Below, one piece after another: positions 15,439-22,715 of a stretch of 22,932 bases of DNA. Positions within the stretch are counted from its first letter, which is position 1; the number at the start of each line of letters is the position of its first letter. Position numbers and translations under genes: made by a program. The DNA comes from an uncultured Eubacteriales bacterium (GTDB lineage: Bacteria; Bacillota_A; Clostridia; Christensenellales; Aristaeellaceae), in the NCBI GenBank assembly GCA_902775835.1, contig CACYNZ010000012.1:1-22932 (forward strand), given 5' to 3'. The notes under the pieces are model-generated. The model was not told the DNA's origin. It did not search any database and saw only the letters and a list, made by a program, of their open reading frames with translations.

Positions 15439-15996
15439 ATGAGAAGGGTGCTTCAGATTCTGATGTGCATATGTTTTACGTTAGTGCTGGCCGCGGATGC
15501 TGCGGCGGGGGAAACCTCGCTGGTGGTGCATCCGGACGGCTCCTGGGAACAGTATGAAGATGGAAGCGGCCTGGCGGAAAACACATTGTCCCTGGGATAC
15601 ATCTGTGAGCTGGGAAGCGATGCTTCCGCGGATACGGCACCGGGGACGGCGCTTCCGCCCATGGTTCCTTCGCTGACCGGCATGGCGGGCATGTGGGAAG
15701 GGGAAACCCTTACGTTTTCCGTGGATGAACAGGGCAGTGTCCTGAGGCTGGACACCGGGGAAACCGGCTTCCTGGACCAGGGGAAACTGGTGATCGGGGA
15801 GCATACGTGGTTCCTGCAGAAGAGTCTCTGGCCGGCGGAAGATTTTCTGCCGGAAGAAATCCGGGCGTTTGAAACCATGGAAACCGACGAAACCGGATAC
15901 GTATTTTTTCCGGATATTCTGTATGCATATGAACTCGGGCACGGTGAAGGCGTGAGCCGCCAGCTGCTGTACCGGGCCGGAGAGGCGGGAGTATGA
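15439..15996 (+). CDS. Secreted protein of unknown family
   Basis: A 185-residue protein with a clear signal peptide (basic MRR, hydrophobic core to about residue 19, small residues ADAAAG before a likely cut near 23-24). I do not recognise the mature part. It is acidic and rich in Gly, Glu, Thr and aromatic residues, with beta-strand-like alternation such as GMWEGETLTFSVDEQG and LVIGEHTWFLQK that could form a small beta-barrel or lipocalin-like sheet; this is only an impression. It has no cysteine after the signal peptide and no lipobox, so it should be released or held by partners. The ATG at 15439 is six bases after GGGAGGG; the ATG at 15433 touches the site. It overlaps the next gene in an ATGA arrangement. 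Confidence 0.75.
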   Translation: MRRVLQILMCICFTLVLAADAAAGETSLVVHPDGSWEQYEDGSGLAENTLSLGYICELGSDASADTAPGTALPPMVPSLTGMAGMWEGETLTFSVDEQGSVLRLDTGETGFLDQGKLVIGEHTWFLQKSLWPAEDFLPEEIRAFETMETDETGYVFFPDILYAYELGHGEGVSRQLLYRAGEAGV

Positions 15997-16214
15997 TGGA
16001 ACTGATATCCATGAACTGGCATGAGAACCGGGACAATCCGGATGACCCGAAGTACGAGCTGGTTCCGGAGAACAAGGAGTTTGAGGCACTGACGGTATCC
16101 GTGTCCATGGCAGATGAAAAGGAACGCTCGGCCAGGGCAAAGCTGATTGAAAAGGCGTTTCGCCGGGCAAGGGAACTGGGAATTGATGAAACCAGACTGA
16201 GGTTTCACGTCTGA
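15993..16214 (+). CDS. Small soluble protein of unknown function
   Basis: A 73-residue, highly charged protein I do not recognise. There is no signal peptide or membrane helix. The C-terminal part (about residues 38-68) is a probable amphipathic helix rich in Arg, Lys and Glu (DEKERSARAKLIEKAFRRAR). Its ATG overlaps the stop of the secreted protein gene (ATGA) and is seven bases after GGAGAGG; a second ATG follows directly. Its stop is 12 bases before the GTG of the ABC ATPase. That tight coupling argues it is a real gene of the exporter operon. It could be a cytosolic accessory of the transporter, but this is inference from position only. Confidence 0.65.
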   Translation: MMELISMNWHENRDNPDDPKYELVPENKEFEALTVSVSMADEKERSARAKLIEKAFRRARELGIDETRLRFHV

Positions 16215-16226
16215 GGAGGGGAAGAC

Positions 16227-16928
16227 GTGGGATATATCACCTTTGAGAATGTATGCCGTGATTACCAGTCGGGCAGCTCAGTCGTGCATGCGGCAGACCA
16301 TGTGAACTTTGAAATTGAAAAGGGTGAGCTCTGTGTGATTCTCGGTCCGAGCGGAGCAGGCAAGACAACCGTCCTGAACCTTTTGGGCGGAATGGATCAG
16401 GCCACCTCCGGAAGGATCTGCGTGGGCGACAAGGACATTACCCGGATGAAAAGCGGTCAGCTGACGGAATACCGCAGGCTGGACGTGGGCTTCGTGTTTC
16501 AGTTCTACAACCTTATGCCGAATCTGACGGCTCTGGAGAATGTGGAACTGGCCCAGCAGGTGTGCCCGAACGCGATGAATCCGCGCACCGTGCTGGAGCA
16601 GGTGGGACTGGGGGATCGGATGAACAACTTCCCCGCTCAGCTTTCCGGCGGTGAACAGCAGCGGGTTTCCATTGCGAGGGCACTGTGCAAGAATCCGGCA
16701 CTTCTTCTGTGCGATGAACCGACCGGTGCGCTCGATTCCAGAACCGGAGAGCAGGTGCTCAGTCTTCTGAGCCGGCTGTGCACTGACTATCACACCACTG
16801 TGGTGATTATCACGCACAATGCCAGCATTGCACCGATGGGCAACCGGATCATCCGTCTGAGAAACGGAAGCGTGCAGGAGGTCCGGCTGCAGGAGCATCC
16901 GATGAAAGCGGAGGATATCACATGGTAA
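16227..16928 (+). CDS. ABC transporter ATP-binding protein, MacB/LolD type
   Basis: A 233-residue nucleotide-binding subunit. Seen: Walker A GPSGAGKT (40-47), Q-loop Gln92, signature LSGGEQQ (139-145), Walker B LLLCDEP (159-165) with the following TGALD D-loop, and switch His197. The MacB/LolD/FtsE-like subfamily (type VII ABC systems) is supported by the [19 protein letters not shown] stretch (90-108), which closely matches that group, and by the adjacent long permease. It hydrolyses ATP in the cytosol to drive conformational changes in the permease. The start is GTG, five bases after GGAGGGG. Its 3' end overlaps the permease start by seven bases, indicating translational coupling. Confidence 0.96.
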   Translation: MGYITFENVCRDYQSGSSVVHAADHVNFEIEKGELCVILGPSGAGKTTVLNLLGGMDQATSGRICVGDKDITRMKSGQLTEYRRLDVGFVFQFYNLMPNLTALENVELAQQVCPNAMNPRTVLEQVGLGDRMNNFPAQLSGGEQQRVSIARALCKNPALLLCDEPTGALDSRTGEQVLSLLSRLCTDYHTTVVIITHNASIAPMGNRIIRLRNGSVQEVRLQEHPMKAEDITW

Positions 16929-19237
16929 GGCATGGCACGCTCAGACGGAAGCTTTTCCGTGATATGGGCAGGGAAGCCATGCAGTTTCTGGCCATGATTC
17001 TTCTGTGCGCGTTGGGAACGTGGGTGTTTGCGGGCCTGGATGCGGCATGGCGGATGCAGGAATTGACAATTGAGACGTATTTCAGCGAGCAGAATCTGTG
17101 CGATCTGTGGATACGCAGTGCTTCTTTTGCCGCGCAGGACATAGCGCGGGTCAGAAGCATGCCCGAAGTGGAAACTGTGGTGCCGCGGATCACAATGGAA
17201 GCGGATGCACCGGATCTTCCCGGAAAAGTGCGAGTGGAGATTCAGGCAGTCCGGGGACGGATGCTGCTCAATACACCGGTTCTGAGAGAAGGACAGCTGC
17301 TTTCTCCGGGCAATGTCCGGGAATGCCTGATGGAGGAGCAGTTTGCCCACGCCCAGGGCCTGAAACCCGGCAACCAGATCCGCATGGAACTGGGAGGCAT
17401 GGAAATTGAATTCACGATATGCGGCATTGTGCTTTCACCTGAATATCTGATCACGTCCAATGACATGGCCCCGGATCCTTCACGTTTCGGATATATCCTG
17501 GTCAATGCGGAAGCGTTCGGAGACATGCAGGCGAACAGCATGCTGGTGCGGCTGAAGGACAGGTCAGAGATTGAGCAGGTCAAGCGGCGCATATCGGAAC
17601 AGATTACGGGCAGCATGATTATCACGCAGGACAATCATGCCTCGACGGTAAGCGGGAGAAACTATATCAATCTGTTTCAGAAGATGTCCTATCTGTTTCC
17701 GGTTCTCGCATACTTCGTGGCGGCACTGATGGTGGTCACGACTATTTCACGGTTGGTGGAATCCCAGCGCGTTCAGATGGGAACACTGAAGGCACTGGGC
17801 TACAGCAATGGAAAAATCCGCAGACACTATATGCTCTATGCGCTGCTTCCTTCCTCTGCGGGAAGCCTTGCCGGGCTGATCACTGCGCAGTACACCATTC
17901 CACAGATCATCTGGCGCATGCTGGACACGAACCTGAGGACGCCCAGTGTGCTTCAGCCGGAGATTTCTGCGATTTCCATCGCGCTTGCCGCAGCTGAAGT
18001 GGGCATGAGCTTTCTGATCTGCATGATTCACGTCAACCGGTCCCTGCGGGAAAGCACAGCCGAACTGCTCAGGCCGAAGCCGCCCAGAAGCGGTGAACGT
18101 CTGCTGCTTGAACGGATCGGATGGGTGTGGTCAAGGCTGTCATTCAACAGCAAGATGGTTCTGCGCAATCTGCTTCGGAACAAGGGAAGAAGTACTCTTT
18201 CCCTGATTGGTATGCTGTTCTGCAATATGCTGATCATCTGTTCCTTCGGACTGCAGGAGTCCATTCCTTACTTTATCGGGGTGCATTTTGAACGGACGAT
18301 CGGGTATGACCAGAAGCTGGAATTGAAAGCGGACGCTTCCGGCAGTCTGGATGCATGGCGGGGAAGAATCGACGCAGAACGCGTGGACGGACTTATGGAA
18401 GTCAGTGTGAACCTGATATCGGACAGCGTTTCGCGGTCATGCGTTCTCACGGTCATGCCGGATGATATGCAGCTGCTGAGGATCGGAGATCAGCAGACAG
18501 TCATGCATCTGCCGGAAGAAGGGGTTGTGCTTTCGGAAAAGCTGGCAGAGGTCATGGGTGTCTCTGTGGGTGACCGGCTGGAAGTCATGTTTCCAGGAAC
18601 CCGGGAAAACCGGGAACTGACGGTTGAAGCCATTGCCCGGGTGAATATCGGGCAGAGTGCCTATCTTGGGGAGGAGGCCTGGAGAAGGCTGAGGATGGGC
18701 GGCTTTTCGGTCAGTGCCCTCCTGGTCAGAAATCCTTCGGCGATGGGCAGAAGCCAGATCGACCAGTCGGATGAAATCAATGCGGTCCGGGAACCGTCGG
18801 ATCAGCACAGGCAGGCGCTGAGAATTATGGACTCGGCGAGCGCTGCCTTCTCTCTGCTGTCAGGGGTTGCGCTGGGACTGGCATTTGTGATCTGTTACAA
18901 CATGGGACTTCTGAGCTTTATGGAGCGGAAGCGGGATTATGCAACACTGAAAGTGCTTGGATATCACCAGAGGGAAATCAGGGGACTGATTTTTCGGGAA
19001 AACAATCTCATTTCACTGCTCGGCGTCGCAGCGGGTATTGTTCCGGGCATACTTCTGGTGCAGATCATTCTGAAGATGTGTGAATTTGATTCCATGATCT
19101 TTACGGCACATGTCTCCATAAAGACGGTCGTGCTGTCTTCCATGGTCAGTTTCGCCTTCGGTATGCTGATACAGATGTTCCTGACAAGAAAAGTACGCAG
19201 GATTGATATGGTGGAAGCACTCAAGAGCGTGGAATAA
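16922..19237 (+). CDS. FtsX/MacB-type ABC transporter permease
   Basis: A 771-residue permease made of two tandem FtsX-like modules. Seen: a first membrane helix (about 18-38), a large extracellular domain (about 40-250), then a block of helices from about 257 containing the family segment QRVQMGTLKALGYSNGKIRR. A second module begins near residue 407 (LRNLLRNKGRSTLSLIGMLF), has its own extracellular part, and ends with the final FtsX domain from about 643 (ERKRDYATLKVLGYHQREIRG). The repeated ATLKVLGY/GTLKALGY signatures are the coupling helices to the ATPase. Single-polypeptide double-module permeases of this kind occur in Gram-positive lipid or peptide-handling systems. The ATG overlaps the ATPase stop and follows GGAGG by seven bases; the adaptor gene begins 15 bases after its stop. 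Confidence 0.93.
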   Translation: MVRHGTLRRKLFRDMGREAMQFLAMILLCALGTWVFAGLDAAWRMQELTIETYFSEQNLCDLWIRSASFAAQDIARVRSMPEVETVVPRITMEADAPDLPGKVRVEIQAVRGRMLLNTPVLREGQLLSPGNVRECLMEEQFAHAQGLKPGNQIRMELGGMEIEFTICGIVLSPEYLITSNDMAPDPSRFGYILVNAEAFGDMQANSMLVRLKDRSEIEQVKRRISEQITGSMIITQDNHASTVSGRNYINLFQKMSYLFPVLAYFVAALMVVTTISRLVESQRVQMGTLKALGYSNGKIRRHYMLYALLPSSAGSLAGLITAQYTIPQIIWRMLDTNLRTPSVLQPEISAISIALAAAEVGMSFLICMIHVNRSLRESTAELLRPKPPRSGERLLLERIGWVWSRLSFNSKMVLRNLLRNKGRSTLSLIGMLFCNMLIICSFGLQESIPYFIGVHFERTIGYDQKLELKADASGSLDAWRGRIDAERVDGLMEVSVNLISDSVSRSCVLTVMPDDMQLLRIGDQQTVMHLPEEGVVLSEKLAEVMGVSVGDRLEVMFPGTRENRELTVEAIARVNIGQSAYLGEEAWRRLRMGGFSVSALLVRNPSAMGRSQIDQSDEINAVREPSDQHRQALRIMDSASAAFSLLSGVALGLAFVICYNMGLLSFMERKRDYATLKVLGYHQREIRGLIFRENNLISLLGVAAGIVPGILLVQIILKMCEFDSMIFTAHVSIKTVVLSSMVSFAFGMLIQMFLTRKVRRIDMVEALKSVE

Positions 19238-19252
19238 GAAAGCAGGGATGAT

Positions 19253-20311
19253 ATGAAAAAATGGATGATGCTGGTGCTTTGCTGCCTTCTGATTGCCGCT
19301 CAGGCATCTGCTGACACGGATTTATCAGAACGCATTATCGCCAACGGCCAGGTGGCTGCGGCAGAATGGACTTTTCTGACGGCACCGTGCTCCGGAATAC
19401 TGGAGACGTTCAGGCTTCAGACCGGAGACCGGGTGAACGCAGGAGATGTCCTGTTTTCCATGCAGATGCAGAGTGTGTATGCTCCGGTCAGCGGCGTGGT
19501 GGGCACTGTGTTTGGTGCTCCGGGAGAATATGCGGAAAACGTGCAGGCTGTCTATGGAAGCATGATGACCATCCGCCCGTCGGATTCTCTCTGGGTGCAG
19601 GGAACGTTCCAGGGCGGGTACAACCGGGCAGAAAACCGGGATATTCACGCCGGAATGACGCTGTATCTGCAGACAGCGAACACCCCGAAAAAGGAAGCGG
19701 AGGCAAGGGTTCTTCAGTGTGACGCCCCGGGCTTTCTGCTGGAGGTGCTGAAAGGGGACAGCCTGGAGCTGGAAGATACCGTATGGGTGTATCGTCTTGC
19801 TTCGCATGGGAATGAAGCCCGGGTTGGCACGGGAAAGATTATCCGTCAGCCGGATGCCGTGATTCCGGGTGCCGGATACATTGCGGAGGTTCTGGTGAAA
19901 GCCGGGGATGCGGTGGAGAAGGGTACGCCTCTTTTCCGTGTGCTCGCCGGTGACGCGGATCCGGGTATGGATCCGGCAATTCATGCTCCGGCGGATGGCG
20001 TTGTGACCATGGTCGCGGTACAGCCTGGACAGCAGGTATGGAAAGGTCAGATGCTGGCACGTGTGGATGATCCGGCAAGTCTGGAAGTCATTGCACAGGT
20101 GGATGAAATCGATATCCGAAAGGTCCGCGTCGGTATGGAACTGCCGCTGACGCTGGACATGGATGCCTCCAATGTGACGACGGGAACGGTTACGTCCATA
20201 GTACCCGTAGGAAATGTACGGCAGAATGTGGCATACTTCAGCGTGCATATTGCCATGGAAAGCAGCGCTGCCATGATTGGCGCAAGCGCTTCTGTATATC
20301 TCCCGAGGTAA
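19253..20311 (+). CDS. HlyD/MacA-like secreted adaptor of the ABC exporter
   Basis: A 352-residue adaptor protein. Seen: a signal peptide (residues 1-20, ending AQASA), then lipoyl-like half-motifs: LTAPCSGILETFRLQTGDRV with VYAPVSGVVG (about 42-84), and later AGYIAEVLVKAGDAVEKG with IHAPADGVVTMVAVQPGQQV (about 205-262). A beta-barrel segment with VIAQVDEIDIRKVRVGM and GTVTSIVPVG follows. Such adaptors dock on type VII ABC permeases; in a monoderm cell it would sit outside the membrane. The long alpha-helical hairpin of classical MacA/HlyD is absent between the lipoyl halves. There is no lipobox, so it is probably held by the uncleaved hydrophobic N-terminus or by the permease. It is the last gene of the operon, 15 bases after the permease and followed by a terminator. 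Confidence 0.88.
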   Translation: MKKWMMLVLCCLLIAAQASADTDLSERIIANGQVAAAEWTFLTAPCSGILETFRLQTGDRVNAGDVLFSMQMQSVYAPVSGVVGTVFGAPGEYAENVQAVYGSMMTIRPSDSLWVQGTFQGGYNRAENRDIHAGMTLYLQTANTPKKEAEARVLQCDAPGFLLEVLKGDSLELEDTVWVYRLASHGNEARVGTGKIIRQPDAVIPGAGYIAEVLVKAGDAVEKGTPLFRVLAGDADPGMDPAIHAPADGVVTMVAVQPGQQVWKGQMLARVDDPASLEVIAQVDEIDIRKVRVGMELPLTLDMDASNVTTGTVTSIVPVGNVRQNVAYFSVHIAMESSAAMIGASASVYLPR

Positions 20312-20317
20312 CACATC

Positions 20318-20353
20318 AAAAGCTTCTGCACCGGGCATGCGGAAGCTTTTTTT
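20318..20353 (+). terminator. Rho-independent terminator of the ABC operon
   Basis: AAAAGCTTC (20318-20326) pairs with GAAGCTTTT (20342-20350), with some further pairing of TGCA/TGCG-type bases inside the loop, and the T-run continues to seven T. It lies directly after the adaptor stop codon. Confidence 0.88.
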
Positions 20354-20438
20354 GGTCATGTCGCCCGCGCTACAGACGGGCATGACAGAATGCATGAACA
20401 GAAGCGGCATCCGTGAGCCCCTCAGTCTGCCGGACAGG

Positions 20439-20459
20439 AAAGAATCCGATGGATTCTTT
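20439..20459. other. Perfect 9-bp inverted repeat upstream of the coiled-coil gene promoter
   Basis: AAAGAATCC (20439-20447) and its exact complement (20451-20459) flank three bases, ending 22 bases before the TTGACA box. No T-run follows on either strand, so it is not an obvious terminator. It could be an operator-like dyad or a chance hairpin. The rest of 20354-20481 holds a second imperfect dyad (GTCATG at 20355 with CATGAC near 20381) and no gene. Confidence 0.4.
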
Positions 20460-20481
20460 CGGATAGCTGTGACGATTTTTC

Positions 20482-20510
20482 TTGACACTGAATGAAGGGC
20501 TACCTATAAT
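20482..20510 (+). promoter_or_regulatory. Consensus SigA promoter
   Basis: TTGACA (20482-20487), exactly 17 bases, TATAAT (20505-20510): both hexamers match the housekeeping consensus at every position. Transcription should start near 20517, giving a leader of about 30 bases with AAGGGGG eight bases before the ATG at 20548. Such promoters imply strong constitutive expression unless repressed. Confidence 0.92.
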
Positions 20511-20547
20511 AATGTCAGCAGATTTGTAAAATAAGGGGGAAAAACGC

Positions 20548-22005
20548 ATGAAAAAATACCTGTCTATTGGCGCATGTGTGGTTGCACTGGCATTTCTGAT
20601 CTGGGCGCTGGTGCTCAATGGCAACAATGGTTCACTGACAAAGGAAAAAGCCGGACTGACAGAACAGGTAGCGGCCCTGACTGCAAGCCTGGACGAGGCG
20701 GCCGGTGAAAAAACTACGCTTCAGGCCAGTGTGGATGATCTTACCGCGCAGGTGGGCACTCTGCAGAGTGATCTGACCAGAGTTACCGAGGAAGCGGCGG
20801 ATGCGGCAGACAATGTAACGTCGCTTACGGCGCAGCTTAAGGATATGACCGCATTGCGTGATACTGCTGAAAAAGCGCTTGCGGAGGCACAGAAAGCTCT
20901 GACCGCCGCAGAAACGGCAGCAGCTGCTGAAAAAAAGGAACTGACCGAAAAGCTCGAGAAAGCCATGGCTGACCTTAAGGCGGCTGCGGAAAAGCTTGAA
21001 AAAACGCAGGCCGATCTGACGGCGGCTCAGAAGAGCAATACTGATCTGACGGCAAAACTCGAAGCCGCTGCCAAGGAACAGGCTGAAGCTGCGGAAAAGA
21101 TCAGCGAGCTCCTGAAAAATGTGGAAACGCTGACTGCGAGCCTTACGGACAGCAACGCAAGTCTCCAGACGGCCTCAAGTGAGCTCCAGGCGGGTCAGGA
21201 GGCTCTTGCTGCGGCGAACACAGACCGTACCAATCTGAACAACCAGATTGCCGCACTGCAGAAGGATGTCAAGGAACTGACCGAAAAACTTCAGTCTGCG
21301 GCCAAAGAAGGCGAGAACAGTGCCGCCGTTCTGGCAACGGAGCAGGAAGCCAGAGCTGCTGCGGAGAAATCCCTGAAGGAAGAGCAGGCCGCCCGTGAAG
21401 CTGCTGAAAAATCCCTGAAGGAAGCGCAGGCTGCCCGTGAAGCTGCGGAAAAGGCTCTGAAGGAAGCGCAGACTGCCCGTGAAGCTGCTGAAAAGTCCCT
21501 GAAGGAAGAGCAGGCTGCCCGTGAAGCTGCTGAAAAGTCCCTGAAGGAAGAGCAGGCTGCCCGTGAAGCCGCTGAAAAGGCTCAGGCGGAAGCCGAAGCT
21601 GCGCTGGCAGCTCTGAAAGAAGGCGCAGAGGCAGTTCCGGAATCGACAAAGAAAATCGGCGTCATTCTGGCAGACTGTCTGCCGTATGAAACACGGCAGC
21701 TGCTGGATGGAATCCAGGCCCTGTCTGAGGAACTGCGCACGCAGAATGAAGTGGACACAGTCCTGCTGATTCTGGGCGAGAACGGAGACACGGACAAGAC
21801 GCAGAAAATCATGGCAGCCGTCAAGGGTGTAGATGTGATCGTGGCTGTGAATGTGCCTGGTGCTGAGGATTATTCAAAGGCACAGGGCGACGGCATTACC
21901 GCCCTGGCTGCGGAGGAAGTGCTGACCATCCTTGAAGCCAGAGGCATGGATGCGCAGCTTCAGGTGGTTGTCCTTGATACGGATGTATCCACCTCGGGAC
22001 TGTAA
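20548..22005 (+). CDS. Membrane-anchored long coiled-coil protein with a C-terminal alpha/beta lobe
   Basis: A 485-residue protein of no family I can name. Seen: basic MKK, one hydrophobic helix (about residues 5-24) acting as signal anchor, then some 320 residues rich in Ala, Glu, Lys, Leu, Thr and Gln with continuous heptad character, no proline and almost no aromatics: a long extracellular coiled coil. Residues 268-351 are six tandem 14-mers of the type AREAAEKSLKEEQA. From about 368 the composition changes to a compact alpha/beta domain (KKIGVILAD, DTVLLILGENGDTDK, VDVIVAVNVPG, QVVVLDTD) whose strand-helix order resembles the first lobe of type-1 periplasmic binding proteins; a second lobe is missing. 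The start has AAGGGGG at eight bases. The neighbouring gene encodes a protein of similar plan. Confidence 0.85.
   Translation: MKKYLSIGACVVALAFLIWALVLNGNNGSLTKEKAGLTEQVAALTASLDEAAGEKTTLQASVDDLTAQVGTLQSDLTRVTEEAADAADNVTSLTAQLKDMTALRDTAEKALAEAQKALTAAETAAAAEKKELTEKLEKAMADLKAAAEKLEKTQADLTAAQKSNTDLTAKLEAAAKEQAEAAEKISELLKNVETLTASLTDSNASLQTASSELQAGQEALAAANTDRTNLNNQIAALQKDVKELTEKLQSAAKEGENSAAVLATEQEARAAAEKSLKEEQAAREAAEKSLKEAQAAREAAEKALKEAQTAREAAEKSLKEEQAAREAAEKSLKEEQAAREAAEKAQAEAEAALAALKEGAEAVPESTKKIGVILADCLPYETRQLLDGIQALSEELRTQNEVDTVLLILGENGDTDKTQKIMAAVKGVDVIVAVNVPGAEDYSKAQGDGITALAAEEVLTILEARGMDAQLQVVVLDTDVSTSGL
21349..21600 (+). repeat. In-frame 42-bp tandem repeat, six copies
   Basis: Six head-to-tail 42-base units begin at 21349, 21391, 21433, 21475, 21517 and 21559. 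The middle four are nearly identical and the first and last are degenerate. Each unit encodes 14 residues, exactly two heptads, so gain or loss of a unit would lengthen or shorten the coiled coil by a whole number of turns without changing frame or register. Confidence 0.95.
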
Positions 22006-22034
22006 TTTGAGCGGTTTATGGACATGAAGGCTGA

Positions 22035-22063
22035 TTGACTTTCTTTGCTGTGTCACATATAAT
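22035..22063 (+). promoter_or_regulatory. Near-consensus SigA promoter
   Basis: TTGACT (22035-22040), exactly 17 bases, TATAAT (22058-22063): one mismatch to consensus. It lies in the 95-base gap between the two coiled-coil genes, with GGAGG at about 11 bases before the ATG at 22101. No terminator is visible between the genes, so read-through from the first is also likely. Confidence 0.88.
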
Positions 22064-22100
22064 CGTTCCGCAGAAATCATTGCTGGAGGAATGAACGCTT

Positions 22101-22649
22101 ATGAAAAAGCCTGTACAGGTTATCGTGTGTGTACTTTTGGTGGCAGCTGTGGTGTGCTCGATCGTTCTGCTGAATCAGAAAAACGCTTTGAATGCAGATC
22201 TGTCTGCCCTGCGTGATGAGAAAATCACCCTGCAGACTGCGGCTGAGGAAGCCCAGGCAACAGTGGACACGCTGAAAAAGGATGCAGAAAACCTGAACAG
22301 CCGTATCAGCGAACTGGAGGAAACGGTTGCAGCACTGACAGAGGAAAAGGATCAGTGGGAAAACAATTATACCGATCTGTATGAGCGCGTGCGCAGCCTC
22401 CTGAATCCGGAATCCAGTGAGGAAACGGAAGGTGCCGCAGAAGAAGCCGTGAACGCGGCAGAAGAAGCAGCAGAGCCTGCGGAGGAAACCGTGCAGACCG
22501 AAGAAGCCGCTGCGGAGGCAGCTGTTGAAGAAACGGCAGCACCTGAGACTGATGCAAATCCGGAAGAAACCCCTGTGCCGGAAACCACAGAAACTCCCGC
22601 AGAAGCAACAGCTGAGCCAACCGCAGAAGCAACCGCGGAAGGCAACTGA
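22101..22649 (+). CDS. Membrane-anchored coiled-coil protein with acidic Glu/Ala/Thr/Pro tail
   Basis: A 182-residue protein without a recognisable family. Seen: MKK, one hydrophobic helix (about residues 6-25), a short coiled coil (about 29-95, with LRDEKITLQTAAEEAQATVDT and EETVAALTEEKDQWENNYTDL regions), then a low-complexity tail (about 100-182) dominated by Glu, Ala, Thr and Pro with almost no positive charge, ending in repeated AEATAEPT-like units. The anchor-plus-coil plan matches the preceding gene, but there is no globular domain. The acidic tail would project outside the membrane and might reach into or span the cell wall; function unknown. The ATG at 22101 is in the frame with this composition; the ATG at 22091 opens a different frame. 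A strong hairpin follows the stop. Confidence 0.82.
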   Translation: MKKPVQVIVCVLLVAAVVCSIVLLNQKNALNADLSALRDEKITLQTAAEEAQATVDTLKKDAENLNSRISELEETVAALTEEKDQWENNYTDLYERVRSLLNPESSEETEGAAEEAVNAAEEAAEPAEETVQTEEAAAEAAVEETAAPETDANPEETPVPETTETPAEATAEPTAEATAEGN

Positions 22650-22673
22650 TGCGCTGAAAAGCTACAGAAAAAG

Positions 22674-22715
22674 AAAAGCCACCGGAGTCACACACGCATG
22701 ACTCCGGTGGCTTTT
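22674..22715. terminator. Strong bidirectional terminator
   Basis: A perfect 17-bp inverted repeat (22674-22690 with 22699-22715) around an eight-base loop, with A-run and T-run at the two ends so that it works on both strands. It sits between the coiled-coil gene (+) and the M20 peptidase end (-), whose TGA stop directly abuts it. Confidence 0.94.

Noticed and set aside
21349..21600. CRISPR-like array of regularly spaced repeats
   Set aside because: The units are contiguous with no unique spacers, are 42 bases each and remain in frame inside a coiled-coil gene, so this is a protein repeat.
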